22,277 bases of DNA from Paludibacter sp. UBA6032 (GCA_002427885.1 DIZI01000003.1:1-22277); one strand, 5' to 3'. Shown: positions 1 through 7,871, numbered from the stretch's first letter. Numbers and translations: made by a program. Notes: generated by a model not told the origin, from the letters alone.

Positions 1-12
1 AATTTTTGTCAT
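1..12 (-). CDS. kdpC: Probable start of kdpC (partial, cut by window edge)
   Basis: Four nucleotides after the kdpB stop an ATG at 12–10 on the minus strand opens a frame reading M-T-K-I before the window ends. KdpC, the small single-span subunit of the Kdp K+ ATPase, normally follows kdpB directly. The call rests on position and the short spacing only; four codons carry no family signal. Confidence 0.4.
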
Positions 13-16
13 GTAC

Positions 17-2095
17 TTAGAAATTAATCAGTAAATCGATAATTTTGATTCCGATAAATGGAGCAATCAAACCACCAAATCCATAAATCAGCAAATTTTT
101 TGTCAGTGCTCTATTGGCAGAAATTGGTTTATAAGCCACCCCTTTCAATGCCAGCGGAATAAGCGCAATGATAATAAGTGCATTGAAAATGATCGCACTC
201 AAAATGGCACTTTCAGGCGAGCCCAGTTTCATGATATTTAGTGCTGCCAAAGGCCCTTGTCCGTTACTTCCGGCATAAAGTGCAATGGAAATAGCCGGAA
301 TAATGGCAAAATATTTAGCCACATCATTGGCAATACTAAAAGTTGTAAGAGCTCCACGGGTCATAAGTAATTGTTTACCAACTTCTACTACTTCAATCAA
401 TTTTGTTGGATTACTATCCAAATCCACCATATTACCGGCTTCACGGGCTGCTTGTGTTCCCGAATTCATAGCAATACCAACATCAGCCTGCGCCAAAGCA
501 GGCGCATCGTTTGTTCCATCGCCAATCATTCCAACCAAATGCCCTTTTTCCTGTTCTTCACGAATACGTCGCAGTTTATCTTCGGGCGTGGCTTCGGCCA
601 TAAAATCATCCACACCGGCTTCTGCAGCAATGGCAGCGGCAGTCAACGAGTTATCTCCGGTAATCATCACCGTGCGGATTCCCATTTGCCGAAGTTCGGC
701 AAAACGGTTTTTAATACCGCCTTTTACAATATCTTTCAGGTGGATAACACCCAATACTTTATTGTCTTCAGCTACTACCAATGGCGTCGCTCCCTGTCGT
801 GCTAATTCTGATACTGCATCAATTACTTTTTGAGAGAATACTCCGTTGTTTTCTTCAACAAATGCCTGGATAGCCTGCGATGAACCTTTCCGTATCTGGT
901 GAACTTTTCCTTCGGGTGTTTTCAAATCTACGCCGCTCATGCGCGATTGTGCGGTGAAAGGAATAAAGGTTGCATGCAAATTAGTAATATCACGTCCACG
1001 GATATTGAATTTTTCTTTTGCCAATATCACAATCGAACGTCCTTCGGGTGTTTCGTCTGAAAGTGAAGAAAGTTGTGCGGCATCTGCCAGTTCCTCAACC
1101 GATACGCCTTCAGCCGGAATAAAGTCAGTTGCCATACGGTTTCCCAATGTGATAGTTCCTGTTTTGTCGAGCAAAAGTACGTCCACATCACCGGCAGCTT
1201 CAATAGCACGTCCGCTGGTTGCAATTACATTTCGTTGAATCAATCTGTCCATGCCGCTGATACCGATAGCACTCAACAATCCACCAATGGTGGTTGGGAT
1301 AAGACAAACCAACAAGGCAATTAATACCGGAATAGATAAATTGTGCGATTGAGCGATTCCCGAAGCAGATAAACTGTATCCGAAAAAAGCCGGAAGTGTA
1401 ACCACTGCCAAAAGGAATATAATGGTTAAGCCCGAAAGCAAAATAGTTAAGGCTATTTCATTTGGAGTTTTCTGACGTTTAGCACCTTCCACCAATGCAA
1501 TCATTCGGTCCATAAAGGTATCGCCGGCATCGGCTGATATCCTTATCAGAATCCGGTCGCTCAATACTTTTGTACCACCGGTTACCGCCGAACGGTCGCC
1601 ACCGCTTTCACGGATTACCGGAGCCGATTCGCCCGTTATGGCTGACTCATCGACACTGGCAATTCCTTCAATCACTTCACCATCCGACGGGATGATATCA
1701 TTCACTTCGCAAACCACAATGTCGCCTTTGCGTAAATCGGGAGCCAATACTTCTGTTTCTTTGTCCCCAACCATTTTACGTGCTACTGTTTGCGTACGGT
1801 TTTTACGCAGGCTTTCTGCCTGTGCTTTTCCACGTCCTTCGGCTATTGCTTCGGAGAAATTGGCAAAGAGCACCGTAAACCAAAGCCATATGGATATTTG
1901 TAAATTGAAAGACGAATAGGCTCCCTGAAAAATCCCGAGGAAAACAATGATAGTAGTCAGGAATGCTCCGATACCAACTATAAATATAACCGGATTTTTT
2001 ATCAGTGATACCGGACTTAATTTCATTATGCTGTCTTTAGCAGCCCGTGCAAGTAACTTTTTATTAAAGATACCTTTATTTGCTTTTGTTGTCAT
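17..2095 (-). CDS. kdpB: K+-transporting P-type ATPase, subunit B (KdpB)
   Basis: Catalytic subunit of the KdpFABC high-affinity K+ importer; it hydrolyses ATP in the cytoplasm and drives K+ entry through KdpA in the inner membrane. The 692-aa length is normal. Visible P-type ATPase signatures are TGES near residues 154–157 (actuator domain), the phosphorylation motif DKTGTIT with the acceptor Asp at 310, the nucleotide-binding region after it, MITGDN, and the hinge motif GDGTNDAPAL. Membrane segments lie near residues 35–55, 65–80, 215–235 and 255–280, with three more at the C terminus. The ATG at 2095 lies 38 nt after kdpA, so the two are probably cotranscribed. Nothing suggests inactivation. 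Confidence 0.97.
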   Translation of the reverse strand: MTTKANKGIFNKKLLARAAKDSIMKLSPVSLIKNPVIFIVGIGAFLTTIIVFLGIFQGAYSSFNLQISIWLWFTVLFANFSEAIAEGRGKAQAESLRKNRTQTVARKMVGDKETEVLAPDLRKGDIVVCEVNDIIPSDGEVIEGIASVDESAITGESAPVIRESGGDRSAVTGGTKVLSDRILIRISADAGDTFMDRMIALVEGAKRQKTPNEIALTILLSGLTIIFLLAVVTLPAFFGYSLSASGIAQSHNLSIPVLIALLVCLIPTTIGGLLSAIGISGMDRLIQRNVIATSGRAIEAAGDVDVLLLDKTGTITLGNRMATDFIPAEGVSVEELADAAQLSSLSDETPEGRSIVILAKEKFNIRGRDITNLHATFIPFTAQSRMSGVDLKTPEGKVHQIRKGSSQAIQAFVEENNGVFSQKVIDAVSELARQGATPLVVAEDNKVLGVIHLKDIVKGGIKNRFAELRQMGIRTVMITGDNSLTAAAIAAEAGVDDFMAEATPEDKLRRIREEQEKGHLVGMIGDGTNDAPALAQADVGIAMNSGTQAAREAGNMVDLDSNPTKLIEVVEVGKQLLMTRGALTTFSIANDVAKYFAIIPAISIALYAGSNGQGPLAALNIMKLGSPESAILSAIIFNALIIIALIPLALKGVAYKPISANRALTKNLLIYGFGGLIAPFIGIKIIDLLINF

Positions 2096-2099
2096 AATT

Positions 2100-2125
2100 C
2101 TAAATATTTAGTCCCCTTTAGGGGA
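2100..2125. repeat. Small palindromes between kdpA and kdpB
   Basis: The short kdpA–kdpB spacer holds two adjacent palindromes: CTAAATATTTAG at 2100–2111 and TCCCC-TTTA-GGGGA at 2112–2125. There is no U-tract, so it is not a convincing terminator. In mRNA the GC stem could sit just before the kdpB start and tune translation or protect the transcript. The CCCCTTTAGGGG core resembles short intergenic repeats I associate with Bacteroidota genomes; that resemblance is from memory. Confidence 0.45.
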
Positions 2126-2133
2126 TTTATGGG

Positions 2134-3828
2134 TTAAAATGTAATTCCGTTATTCATTAATAAATGTTCCACAATCGGTCCGAGTGATAAGGCAGGGAAA
2201 TAGGTCAACCCGCCGACAATAAGGATAACACCGATTAATAATACGATAAACAACCAATTGTTCGTTTGGAAAGTTCCTGCCGATACAGGCGTAATTTTCT
2301 TTTTTGCCATACTCCCGGCAATGGCCAGAATCGGTATAATCACTCCAAAACGTCCGATTAACATAGCAAATCCAATCAATAAATTATAAAAAACCGTATT
2401 GGCATTTAATCCGGCAAATGCACTTCCGTTGTTTCCTGCTGCAGAGCTGAAAGCATATAAAATTTCAGAGAATCCATGCGGACCTGCATTGTTCAGACTG
2501 GATAAACCTAGCGTGCTCACCGATGCCCATGCCGTAAATAACAGAATGACAAAAGAGGTAATCACATTAGCTATAATAGCCATTGTTACTTCAAATGCTT
2601 CCACTTTTTTCCCCAGGTATTCAGGTGTACGACCTACCATCAATCCGGCGATAAATACAGTGAGAATAATAAAAACAACCATGCCGTAAAGACCTGCTCC
2701 TACACCACCGAAGATAACTTCACCGAGCATCAGATTAATCAGGGCAACCATTCCGGCCAATGGTGATAAACTATCGTGCATGGCATTTACAGATCCGTTG
2801 GATGCCGCCGAGGTGGAGGTCGACCAAATGACGCTGTTGGTTATTCCGAACCGTGTCTCCTTCCCTTCCATCAGCGGTAAATGACCGAAGAGATGATTGG
2901 CGGAATATTCCGAATAGAGTGAAATTGACAATCCTGCAACCAGTAATATAAACATAACCGTAAAGATGGTCCAACCCTGTCGTTTAGAACCAACCATCTT
3001 TCCATACGTAAAAGTCAATCCGGCAGGAATCAACAAAATAGCCAACATTTCGAGTAAGTTACTTAATGGAGTCGGGTTTTCGAACGGATGAGCACTGTTG
3101 GCATTGAAAAATCCACCCCCATTGGTACCCAATTGTTTGATAGCTATTTGCGAAGCAGCCGGACCCATTGGAAGTACTTGCTCGGTTCCCTGAAGGGTAT
3201 GAGCCGTTTGATAAGTATCAAAGTTTTGTACTACTCCTTGTCCAACCAGGAAAACAGCAAACACAATCGAAAGAGGCAAGAGAATGTATAATGTCGAGCG
3301 TGTCAAATCCACCCAGAAATTACCCAGTTTGTCGGTAGTCTTGCGCGAAAGTCCTTTAGCAAGTGCTATCAACACCGCTATTCCGGTGGCGGCACTTACA
3401 AAGTTCTGAACCGTAAGAGCCAGCATTTGCACTAAATAACTCAGTGTAGTTTCACCTGCATAACCTTGCCAGTTGGTGTTGGTCATAAAACTTACCGCCG
3501 TATTGAATGCCGAATGCCAAGATACATTGGGTAATTGAGCAGGATTTAATGGAAGATATGCCTGTGTAAGTTGAAGCAGGAATACAAATAAAAATCCGAT
3601 CAGGTTGAAGGCCAACAATCCGAAAGCATAGCTTTTCCAGTTGGTTTCTTCCTTGGAGTCAACGCCGACAAGCTTATATATCAAGCGTTCGAGCCAGCCG
3701 AATGGAGCTGACATCAGGTGTTTTTCGCCGGTAAACACCTTGTACATGTAATTTCCCAGCACAGGCGTTAAGCCTATTAGTAATCCGAGAAAAATAATAA
3801 TCTGTAAAAAATCATAAGTTGTGAACAT
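2134..3828 (-). CDS. kdpA: K+-transporting ATPase, subunit A (KdpA)
   Basis: K+-selective channel-like subunit of KdpFABC, related to the Trk/Ktr/HKT superfamily, in the inner membrane. The 564-aa product is full length and almost wholly hydrophobic, with about ten membrane spans. Four pore-loop filter regions are recognisable: TNTNWQGYAG near 116–125, GTNGGGFFNANSAHP near 234–248, TSTSAASNGSVNAM in the middle third, and SSAAGNNGSAFAGL further on. The ATG at 3828 follows the kdpF stop by 31 nt, and kdpB follows downstream, giving the usual F-A-B order. Confidence 0.97.
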   Translation of the reverse strand: MFTTYDFLQIIIFLGLLIGLTPVLGNYMYKVFTGEKHLMSAPFGWLERLIYKLVGVDSKEETNWKSYAFGLLAFNLIGFLFVFLLQLTQAYLPLNPAQLPNVSWHSAFNTAVSFMTNTNWQGYAGETTLSYLVQMLALTVQNFVSAATGIAVLIALAKGLSRKTTDKLGNFWVDLTRSTLYILLPLSIVFAVFLVGQGVVQNFDTYQTAHTLQGTEQVLPMGPAASQIAIKQLGTNGGGFFNANSAHPFENPTPLSNLLEMLAILLIPAGLTFTYGKMVGSKRQGWTIFTVMFILLVAGLSISLYSEYSANHLFGHLPLMEGKETRFGITNSVIWSTSTSAASNGSVNAMHDSLSPLAGMVALINLMLGEVIFGGVGAGLYGMVVFIILTVFIAGLMVGRTPEYLGKKVEAFEVTMAIIANVITSFVILLFTAWASVSTLGLSSLNNAGPHGFSEILYAFSSAAGNNGSAFAGLNANTVFYNLLIGFAMLIGRFGVIIPILAIAGSMAKKKITPVSAGTFQTNNWLFIVLLIGVILIVGGLTYFPALSLGPIVEHLLMNNGITF

Positions 3829-3859
3829 AGATTTATAATATTAAGAGAATGAGTTTATG

Positions 3860-3997
3860 TTAGAATTTCTCAGGTTTAATAAGTGAATAAATCAAATAAC
3901 CAAGTTTAGCCACAGCTATAATTGCTCCGATAATATAGCCAGTCGTGCTGCTTGTTTCGGTGGTTGCTATCATTAAAAGTTTTGTTTCCATTTTCAT
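3860..3997 (-). CDS. kdpF: KdpF-like small membrane subunit (45 aa)
   Basis: A 45-codon minus-strand frame immediately before kdpA. It encodes a single hydrophobic helix (residues about 21–38, YIIGAIIAVAKLGYLIYSLI) ending in KPEKF, the C-terminal signature I know from KdpF, a peptide that stabilises the KdpABC complex at the lipid interface. An in-frame ATG at 3991 is an alternative start and would give 43 aa; the decayed copy at 4893–4979 retains that second ATG, which favours it. The residues ahead of the helix (TTETSST) are an N-terminal extension compared with typical 25–30 aa KdpF. The ORF is easily missed because of its length. Confidence 0.82.
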   Translation of the reverse strand: MKMETKLLMIATTETSSTTGYIIGAIIAVAKLGYLIYSLIKPEKF

Positions 3998-4072
3998 TTT
4001 TTTTTATTCAATAGTGAATCAGAACATGTAGAATTTATATCTGATTGTATCGTTTTTTTTTCAATTTAAGTA

Positions 4073-4786
4073 TTAAAGTGTAACACCTGCTACGAAGAAC
4101 ATATTACCCGAATACGGGTTTGCCCCTAAAATTCCGTAAACCGGAAGGCTGAATTTGTCAGTAACAGCAATTGATTTGTTTACTTTAATACCTGCATTTG
4201 TAATACCGGCACCGGTTGTGGCATATGCATTGCTTTCTCCTAACACTCCACCTGCAAATACTTTTACTAACGGGGTTATCTGATAACCTAATTCAATATA
4301 AGTAGAGTATGCTTGTTTACCATCCGATGTTTTTTTGTCAGCACCCAGAAACATGGTGTTTACAGCGGCACTGATTGGGAATTTTTCAGTTCCTGTATAA
4401 GCAAGTGTTGCTTCGTAAATATGATCTGTTGTTGCACTATAGTCAAAATATCCTTTTACACTTGCAAAACTCCAGTTATAATCTGTCAGGGTAACCGCAA
4501 ATTGGCTTGAGAACGCATAGGTTGCATAAAGGTCAACTTCTTTTACGTTTCCGAGAAAACTGCTTGATGCCCATGATCCAAGAATTAAACCACCAGTTGT
4601 AAATGATAAATAGGGTTGAATATTTGGACTTCCCAATGAAGGATTACCTCCTACTGTACGATCTTGTGGTATGCCACGCCATACATACGAGCTGACAATG
4701 TCAACACCGGTTGCAAACTGTGCTTTTGCACTTGAAACTGTCAAAACCACAATTGCTAAAATTGCTATTGATCTAATAATTCTCAT
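4073..4786 (-). CDS. Small outer-membrane beta-barrel protein in the kdp locus (TorF/gcw_chp-like)
   Basis: The 237-aa product has a clear signal peptide (MRIIRSIAILAIVVLTVSSAKA, cleavage likely after residue 22). The rest alternates polar and hydrophobic or aromatic residues as in beta strands and ends in a strand-like FVAGVTL. The early SSYVWRG motif resembles the TorF/gcw_chp family of putative porins. It sits between an intact and a decayed kdpF on the same strand, and its stop is 75 nt before kdpF, so it probably belongs to the kdp transcription unit. A role in passing K+ or another small solute across the outer membrane is inferred only from position. Confidence 0.72.
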   Translation of the reverse strand: MRIIRSIAILAIVVLTVSSAKAQFATGVDIVSSYVWRGIPQDRTVGGNPSLGSPNIQPYLSFTTGGLILGSWASSSFLGNVKEVDLYATYAFSSQFAVTLTDYNWSFASVKGYFDYSATTDHIYEATLAYTGTEKFPISAAVNTMFLGADKKTSDGKQAYSTYIELGYQITPLVKVFAGGVLGESNAYATTGAGITNAGIKVNKSIAVTDKFSLPVYGILGANPYSGNMFFVAGVTL

Positions 4787-4892
4787 AATTGTAAATATTC
4801 TAAATAAAGTTGTTTTTATATAAAATTACTGTTTGTGTTATATTTCTATTTCTATATCTCTTTATTAAAGAGCGGGTAAGTTAAATAACTCG

Positions 4893-4979
4893 TTATGCCA
4901 GGGCTATAATTGTTCCAATGATATACCCGGTCGGAGTGCTCATGTCAATTCATGCTACCATTAAAAGTTTTGTTTCCAT
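4893..4979 (-). pseudogene. Decayed second copy of kdpF
   Basis: On the minus strand, METKLLM-V-A, then a TGA stop, then I-D-M-S-T-P-TGYIIG-T-IIA-L-A and a TAA stop. This matches the intact KdpF at 3860–3997 (METKLLMIATTETSSTTGYIIGAIIAVA). The first 21 nucleotides after the ATG are identical in the two copies, and the similarity runs upstream into an A-rich leader and a GATTCA-like segment. Two in-frame stops and loss of the KPEKF tail make a functional KdpF unlikely. The most economical reading is a local duplication of kdpF with its leader, one copy on each side of the barrel gene, followed by decay of this one. Confidence 0.78.
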
Positions 4980-5034
4980 TTTGATTTTGTTTTTTTATTG
5001 ATGCATGATGAATCATAACTTCATCGTTAACTTT

Positions 5035-5202
5035 TTAATCTTTGTTTTTTTTCTTAATTGTTATACATTTATCCGATGCATCGCCGTAAAACATTTTATC
5101 GTAATATTCACCGTAGCCGCTAATACATGCAAAAGCATAACTTGCTGCAAAAATGAAAATCATACCTCCTGCCAATTTTAATAATCCAATAATTGCTTCC
5201 AT
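5035..5202 (-). CDS. Hypothetical 55-aa membrane peptide upstream of the kdp genes
   Basis: The frame can be extended to a TTG at 5217, but the ATG at 5202 is the better start, giving a 55-aa product. It has one hydrophobic helix (residues about 3–27, IIGLLKLAGGMIFIFAASYAFA) followed by a polar tail with two Cys and a basic end, KKKNKD. I do not recognise a family and it does not resemble KdpF. It lies on the kdp strand, with a candidate TAnnTTTG promoter about 60 nt upstream, so it could be the first gene of the locus. Small single-span peptides often modulate transporters; applying that here is speculation. Confidence 0.5.
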   Translation of the reverse strand: MEAIIGLLKLAGGMIFIFAASYAFACISGYGEYYDKMFYGDASDKCITIKKKNKD

Positions 5203-5261
5203 TTTTTTGTTTTTCAAAATTGCTTAAAATATTGCTGTTTAAGCTTCCTGTTTATCCGATG

Positions 5262-5269
5262 CAAAAATA
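5262..5269 (-). promoter_or_regulatory. Candidate Bacteroidota -7 box (TATTTTTG) for the kdp locus
   Basis: Read on the minus strand this is TATTTTTG, matching the TAnnTTTG -7 consensus of Bacteroidota primary promoters, about 60 nt ahead of the ATG at 5202. A TTTTG occurs 24 nt upstream, longer than the usual spacing to the -33 element, so the match is partial. An inverted CCGAT/ATCGG pair brackets the box (5256–5274) and could be an operator. No KdpE site can be recognised by eye. Confidence 0.4.
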
Positions 5270-5507
5270 TATCGGAAGTTATAAGTGAAAAATCAAAACG
5301 CCAGGGTAAAGTGTAAGGATTTTATAAAGAGCAGAATTAGCAATATAATCTATTGTAAAATAACACATTGTATTGAAGCATAATCTTCAAAATTGTGTTA
5401 GAATTAAAGTATCGGGAGTGAAATAGGGAAATGCGTGGTTCATACAATTTCTGAAATCGATTTTCGATGCTAAAATCTCGAAGTATTGAACAATAAATAG
5501 TGCCTGC

Positions 5508-5544
5508 AAAAAGTGGGAATACGACTTAAAGTCGTACTCCCACT
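5508..5544 (-). terminator. Intrinsic terminator of the repeat-protein gene
   Basis: A 16-bp stem (arms 5512–5527 and 5529–5544) is complementary except for one position, which forms a G·U wobble when transcribed from the minus strand. Reading on the minus strand it is followed by TTTTT at 5512–5508. It lies 44 nt after the stop of the gene at 5589–6230. Both the wobble and the U-tract point to the minus strand. The apparent loop is a single base, so the real loop must open the top pairs. Confidence 0.75.
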
Positions 5545-5588
5545 ATCAATTCATTTCGCAGTTTCTAATTATTCAGCTTATTAAGGTA

Positions 5589-6230
5589 TTAAAAATTCAG
5601 GTAGCGGTTTATCAGGTCACGGAACACCGCTCTTTCCCGACCACCAGTTCGGTGAAACATCCGTTGCCATTCATCCGTGGAAAAAGTCATATCATTTCCC
5701 CTGCTATCGCTGTAAACCAGCCTGTCGAAAAGATCTTTCCTGAGCGAAGCGGTTTCGCCCCGGCTGTTTCGGTATTGTTGAGTATCCATAATATCCTTCC
5801 AAAACTCTTCCGTAAAATTATTGCTTTTATAAATTTCTTTGCCCATGATGTCCACATCGATGGACATTTTTGAATCGTTTCGGTTTTGATTTTGTGCAAT
5901 CAGTTCATAGAACAGGGCATCCACATCGCCGTGGACTTCTTCGAGCATGGTCTTCCATACCTGCTTATCAATTTTCACCTCATTGCTTCGGTTATCCTTG
6001 TAAATCATATCGCCGAAAATATCTTTTTCCAGCGAGGCGGTTTCACCCCGGTTATTTTTAAACTGCTTATTTCCAAAAATATCCAGCCCGATACTCTCTT
6101 CGTAGCTTCCGTTCCGGTAAACCTGTGCTCCGAATATATCCGTGTAATACGTGCCTCTTTCCTGAGCAGACATGCAGGAGATTCCCAAAAACAGCGTGAA
6201 AAAGAATAGGACTATGCGCTTTGTTTTCAT
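5589..6230 (-). CDS. Secreted protein made of six DIFG-type repeats (unknown function)
   Basis: A 213-aa product with a signal peptide (hydrophobic residues 6–20, cleavage probably after SAQ; a Cys at 19 might instead be lipidated, though the context is a weak lipobox). The mature part has two copies of an ~85-residue module, about 31–111 and 127–211. Each module holds three 19–20-residue units starting at residues 31, 50, 70 and 127, 146, 166, with consensus D-I-F-G-x3-Y-K-(N/D)-x-R-G-E. A helical-looking tail ends each module (W-K-x-M-x12-F-Y-E-L-I and W-Q-R-M-x12-F-R-D-L-I). The middle units share RGETASL exactly. It has its own terminator and appears monocistronic. I do not recognise a named family; a periplasmic or surface binding role is only a guess. 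Confidence 0.8.
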   Translation of the reverse strand: MKTKRIVLFFFTLFLGISCMSAQERGTYYTDIFGAQVYRNGSYEESIGLDIFGNKQFKNNRGETASLEKDIFGDMIYKDNRSNEVKIDKQVWKTMLEEVHGDVDALFYELIAQNQNRNDSKMSIDVDIMGKEIYKSNNFTEEFWKDIMDTQQYRNSRGETASLRKDLFDRLVYSDSRGNDMTFSTDEWQRMFHRTGGRERAVFRDLINRYLNF

Positions 6231-6855
6231 AGGACAATATATTTAAATGGTTAATCAGGAATCGTGTTGCAGAGATAGAAATACTGGTTAATTCTACCGA
6301 TAAAAATTCACATACAAATATCATGCTTTATTTTCACAAATAATATCAGTCACATGAAATTTATAAGCTATGGGTTTCTTTCATTAATTAATATTCTATT
6401 TGTTTCAAATACGCTGATTCTAAAATTCAAATTGAACATAGGACAATTTTTTAGCCTGCTTTTGTCATTCAAAAATCATTTTCCATTCATAGTTACTATT
6501 TTGTTTTATCGGGATATAAGTAAATGGAACATTATAATGTACTACTTATTAGAATAAATGGAACGCTGATTTTCACGGATTAGGCGGATAAGCACGGATT
6601 TTATTTTACGGATTTATTACGGATTTCTCTCGCCTTCGGCGAGAAGATAAGATTATAATCATATTGCCGAAGGCGATATTTTAATCCTCCCGATAGCGAT
6701 CGGGATTAAATCCGCCTAATCCTTGAAAATCAGCGTTCTATTCTTTTGTATTCAATAAATAGAATACAACATTATTTCCTTACTATTACATTAGCTAATC
6801 ATTATGTAGAGAACTTTTCGGGTTGCCGCATGTTATTTTAATAAATAATTAACGT
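6231..6855. other. Intergenic region, 625 bp
   Basis: Very AT-rich spacer between two divergent genes. Its main content is the palindromic element at 6561–6738. A plus-strand frame of 67 codons at 6354–6557 is open, but its Phe/Ile/Leu-rich product looks like what random AT-rich DNA yields. Promoters for both flanking genes should lie here, but I found no clean TAnnTTTG box. Confidence 0.55.
6561..6738. repeat. 178-bp palindromic intergenic element (MITE/REP-like)
   Basis: The ends, 6561–6589 and 6710–6738, are 29-bp inverted repeats differing at one position, beginning GAACGCTGATTTTCA. Inside are a stem TCTCGCC-TTC-GGCGAGA at 6628–6644, a reverse-complement echo of its core (GCCGAAGGCG, 6666–6675), and a near-perfect palindrome at 6688–6705 (TCCCGATAGCGATCGGGA). 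There is no coding frame. The ~180-bp length and nested palindromes suggest a non-autonomous element or a REP-type sequence mobilised in trans. The core palindrome recurs in the element at 20750–20981. Confidence 0.75.
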
Positions 6856-7857
6856 ATGAAAAAGGAATTCGATAAAATACCCTTATCCGTTTTAGATCTG
6901 GCCTTGATTCTGGAAGGAAAAAATCCGGGAGAGTCATTCTGGAATAGCCTGAGTCTGGCACAAACAGTAGAAAAGCTGGGGTATCGCCGGTTTTGGCTGG
7001 CTGAGCATCACAACATGGCCAGCATTGCCAGCTCAGCAACCTCCGTTTTAATCGGACATGTCGCCGGCGGTACATCTACCATCCGGGTTGGCTCGGGAGG
7101 AATAATGCTCCCAAATCACTCGCCACTGGTTGTTGCGGAACAATTTGGGACACTCGCATCCCTGTATCCGCATCGGATTGATTTAGGACTGGGGCGGGCA
7201 CCGGGAACAGACAGGGCCACGGCCAAAGCATTGCAAAGAGATGATCGGACAGCCTATCAGTTTCCTGATACCGTAAGTGAATTGCAAAAATACCTTTCGG
7301 TTCAGAACAAAAATGGTGAGGTTCGGGCAATCCCCGGAGAAGGCCTTGATATCCCGGTCTGGATATTGGGATCAAGTACTGAAAGTGCTCGGTTAGCAGC
7401 GGCTTTTGGATTGCCTTATGCATTTGCGAGTCATTTTGCGCCACAGCAACTTCATCAGGCACTGCAGATTTACCGTTCCGGCTTTGTGCCTTCCGATCAG
7501 TTGAAGGAACCTTACGTCCTGGCATGTGTTAATGTAACAGCGGCAGAAACCACCGAAGAGGCACAATTGCTGGCTACATCCATGAAAAAGATGTTTATTG
7601 GCATTTTCACCAACAACAGGCATCCGCTGCAGGCGCCTGATCACTCATTCAAATTAGATTCCAGACTTCAACCGCTGATGCAGCAATTCTTAACCTATTC
7701 ATTTATCGGCAATCCGGAGGAAATAAAAAACAACTTAACAAAGTTTGTTGATGACACTCAGATTGATGAACTCATGATTGTTTCGCATATCTACGATCAC
7801 GAGGCACGGTTAAATTCATATAAAATACTGGCTGATTTGCAGAAAGATGCAGTTTGA
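6856..7857 (+). CDS. Luciferase-like (LLM class) flavin-dependent oxidoreductase, YhbW type
   Basis: A 333-aa cytoplasmic TIM-barrel enzyme of the bacterial luciferase-like monooxygenase family, expected to use reduced flavin and O2 on an unknown substrate. Family hallmarks are FWLAEHHN near residues 49–56, the strand IRVGSGGIMLPNHSPLVVAEQF in the first third, and HRIDLGLGRAPGTD just after it, which is typical of the MsnO8/YhbW subgroup. The length matches E. coli YhbW (about 335 aa). It stands alone on the plus strand and ends at a strong hairpin shared with the convergent PLP-enzyme gene, so the neighbours give no clue to its substrate. Confidence 0.88.
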   Translation: MKKEFDKIPLSVLDLALILEGKNPGESFWNSLSLAQTVEKLGYRRFWLAEHHNMASIASSATSVLIGHVAGGTSTIRVGSGGIMLPNHSPLVVAEQFGTLASLYPHRIDLGLGRAPGTDRATAKALQRDDRTAYQFPDTVSELQKYLSVQNKNGEVRAIPGEGLDIPVWILGSSTESARLAAAFGLPYAFASHFAPQQLHQALQIYRSGFVPSDQLKEPYVLACVNVTAAETTEEAQLLATSMKKMFIGIFTNNRHPLQAPDHSFKLDSRLQPLMQQFLTYSFIGNPEEIKNNLTKFVDDTQIDELMIVSHIYDHEARLNSYKILADLQKDAV

Positions 7858-7871
7858 TGTGAAAATGCTAA

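Larger units (their letters stand above)
5203..5588. other. Intergenic spacer, 386 bp
   Basis: AT-rich spacer between the kdp locus and the repeat-protein gene. It holds the candidate promoter near 5265, an imperfect hairpin at 5361–5400 (outer stem TAACACA/TGTGTTA, inner stem TTGAAG/CTTCAA) of unknown role, and the terminator hairpin at 5508–5544. I see no convincing coding frame or RNA gene. Confidence 0.6.

Noticed and set aside
1638..1919. Plus-strand ORFs antisense to kdpB, pheT and other genes
   Set aside because: They lie opposite strongly conserved coding frames and show no family features; they are shadows of the real genes.
6354..6557. A 67-aa plus-strand ORF with hydrophobic product
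   Set aside because: It lies in very AT-rich DNA, has a Phe/Ile/Leu-biased composition expected by chance, no start signal and no recognisable family.
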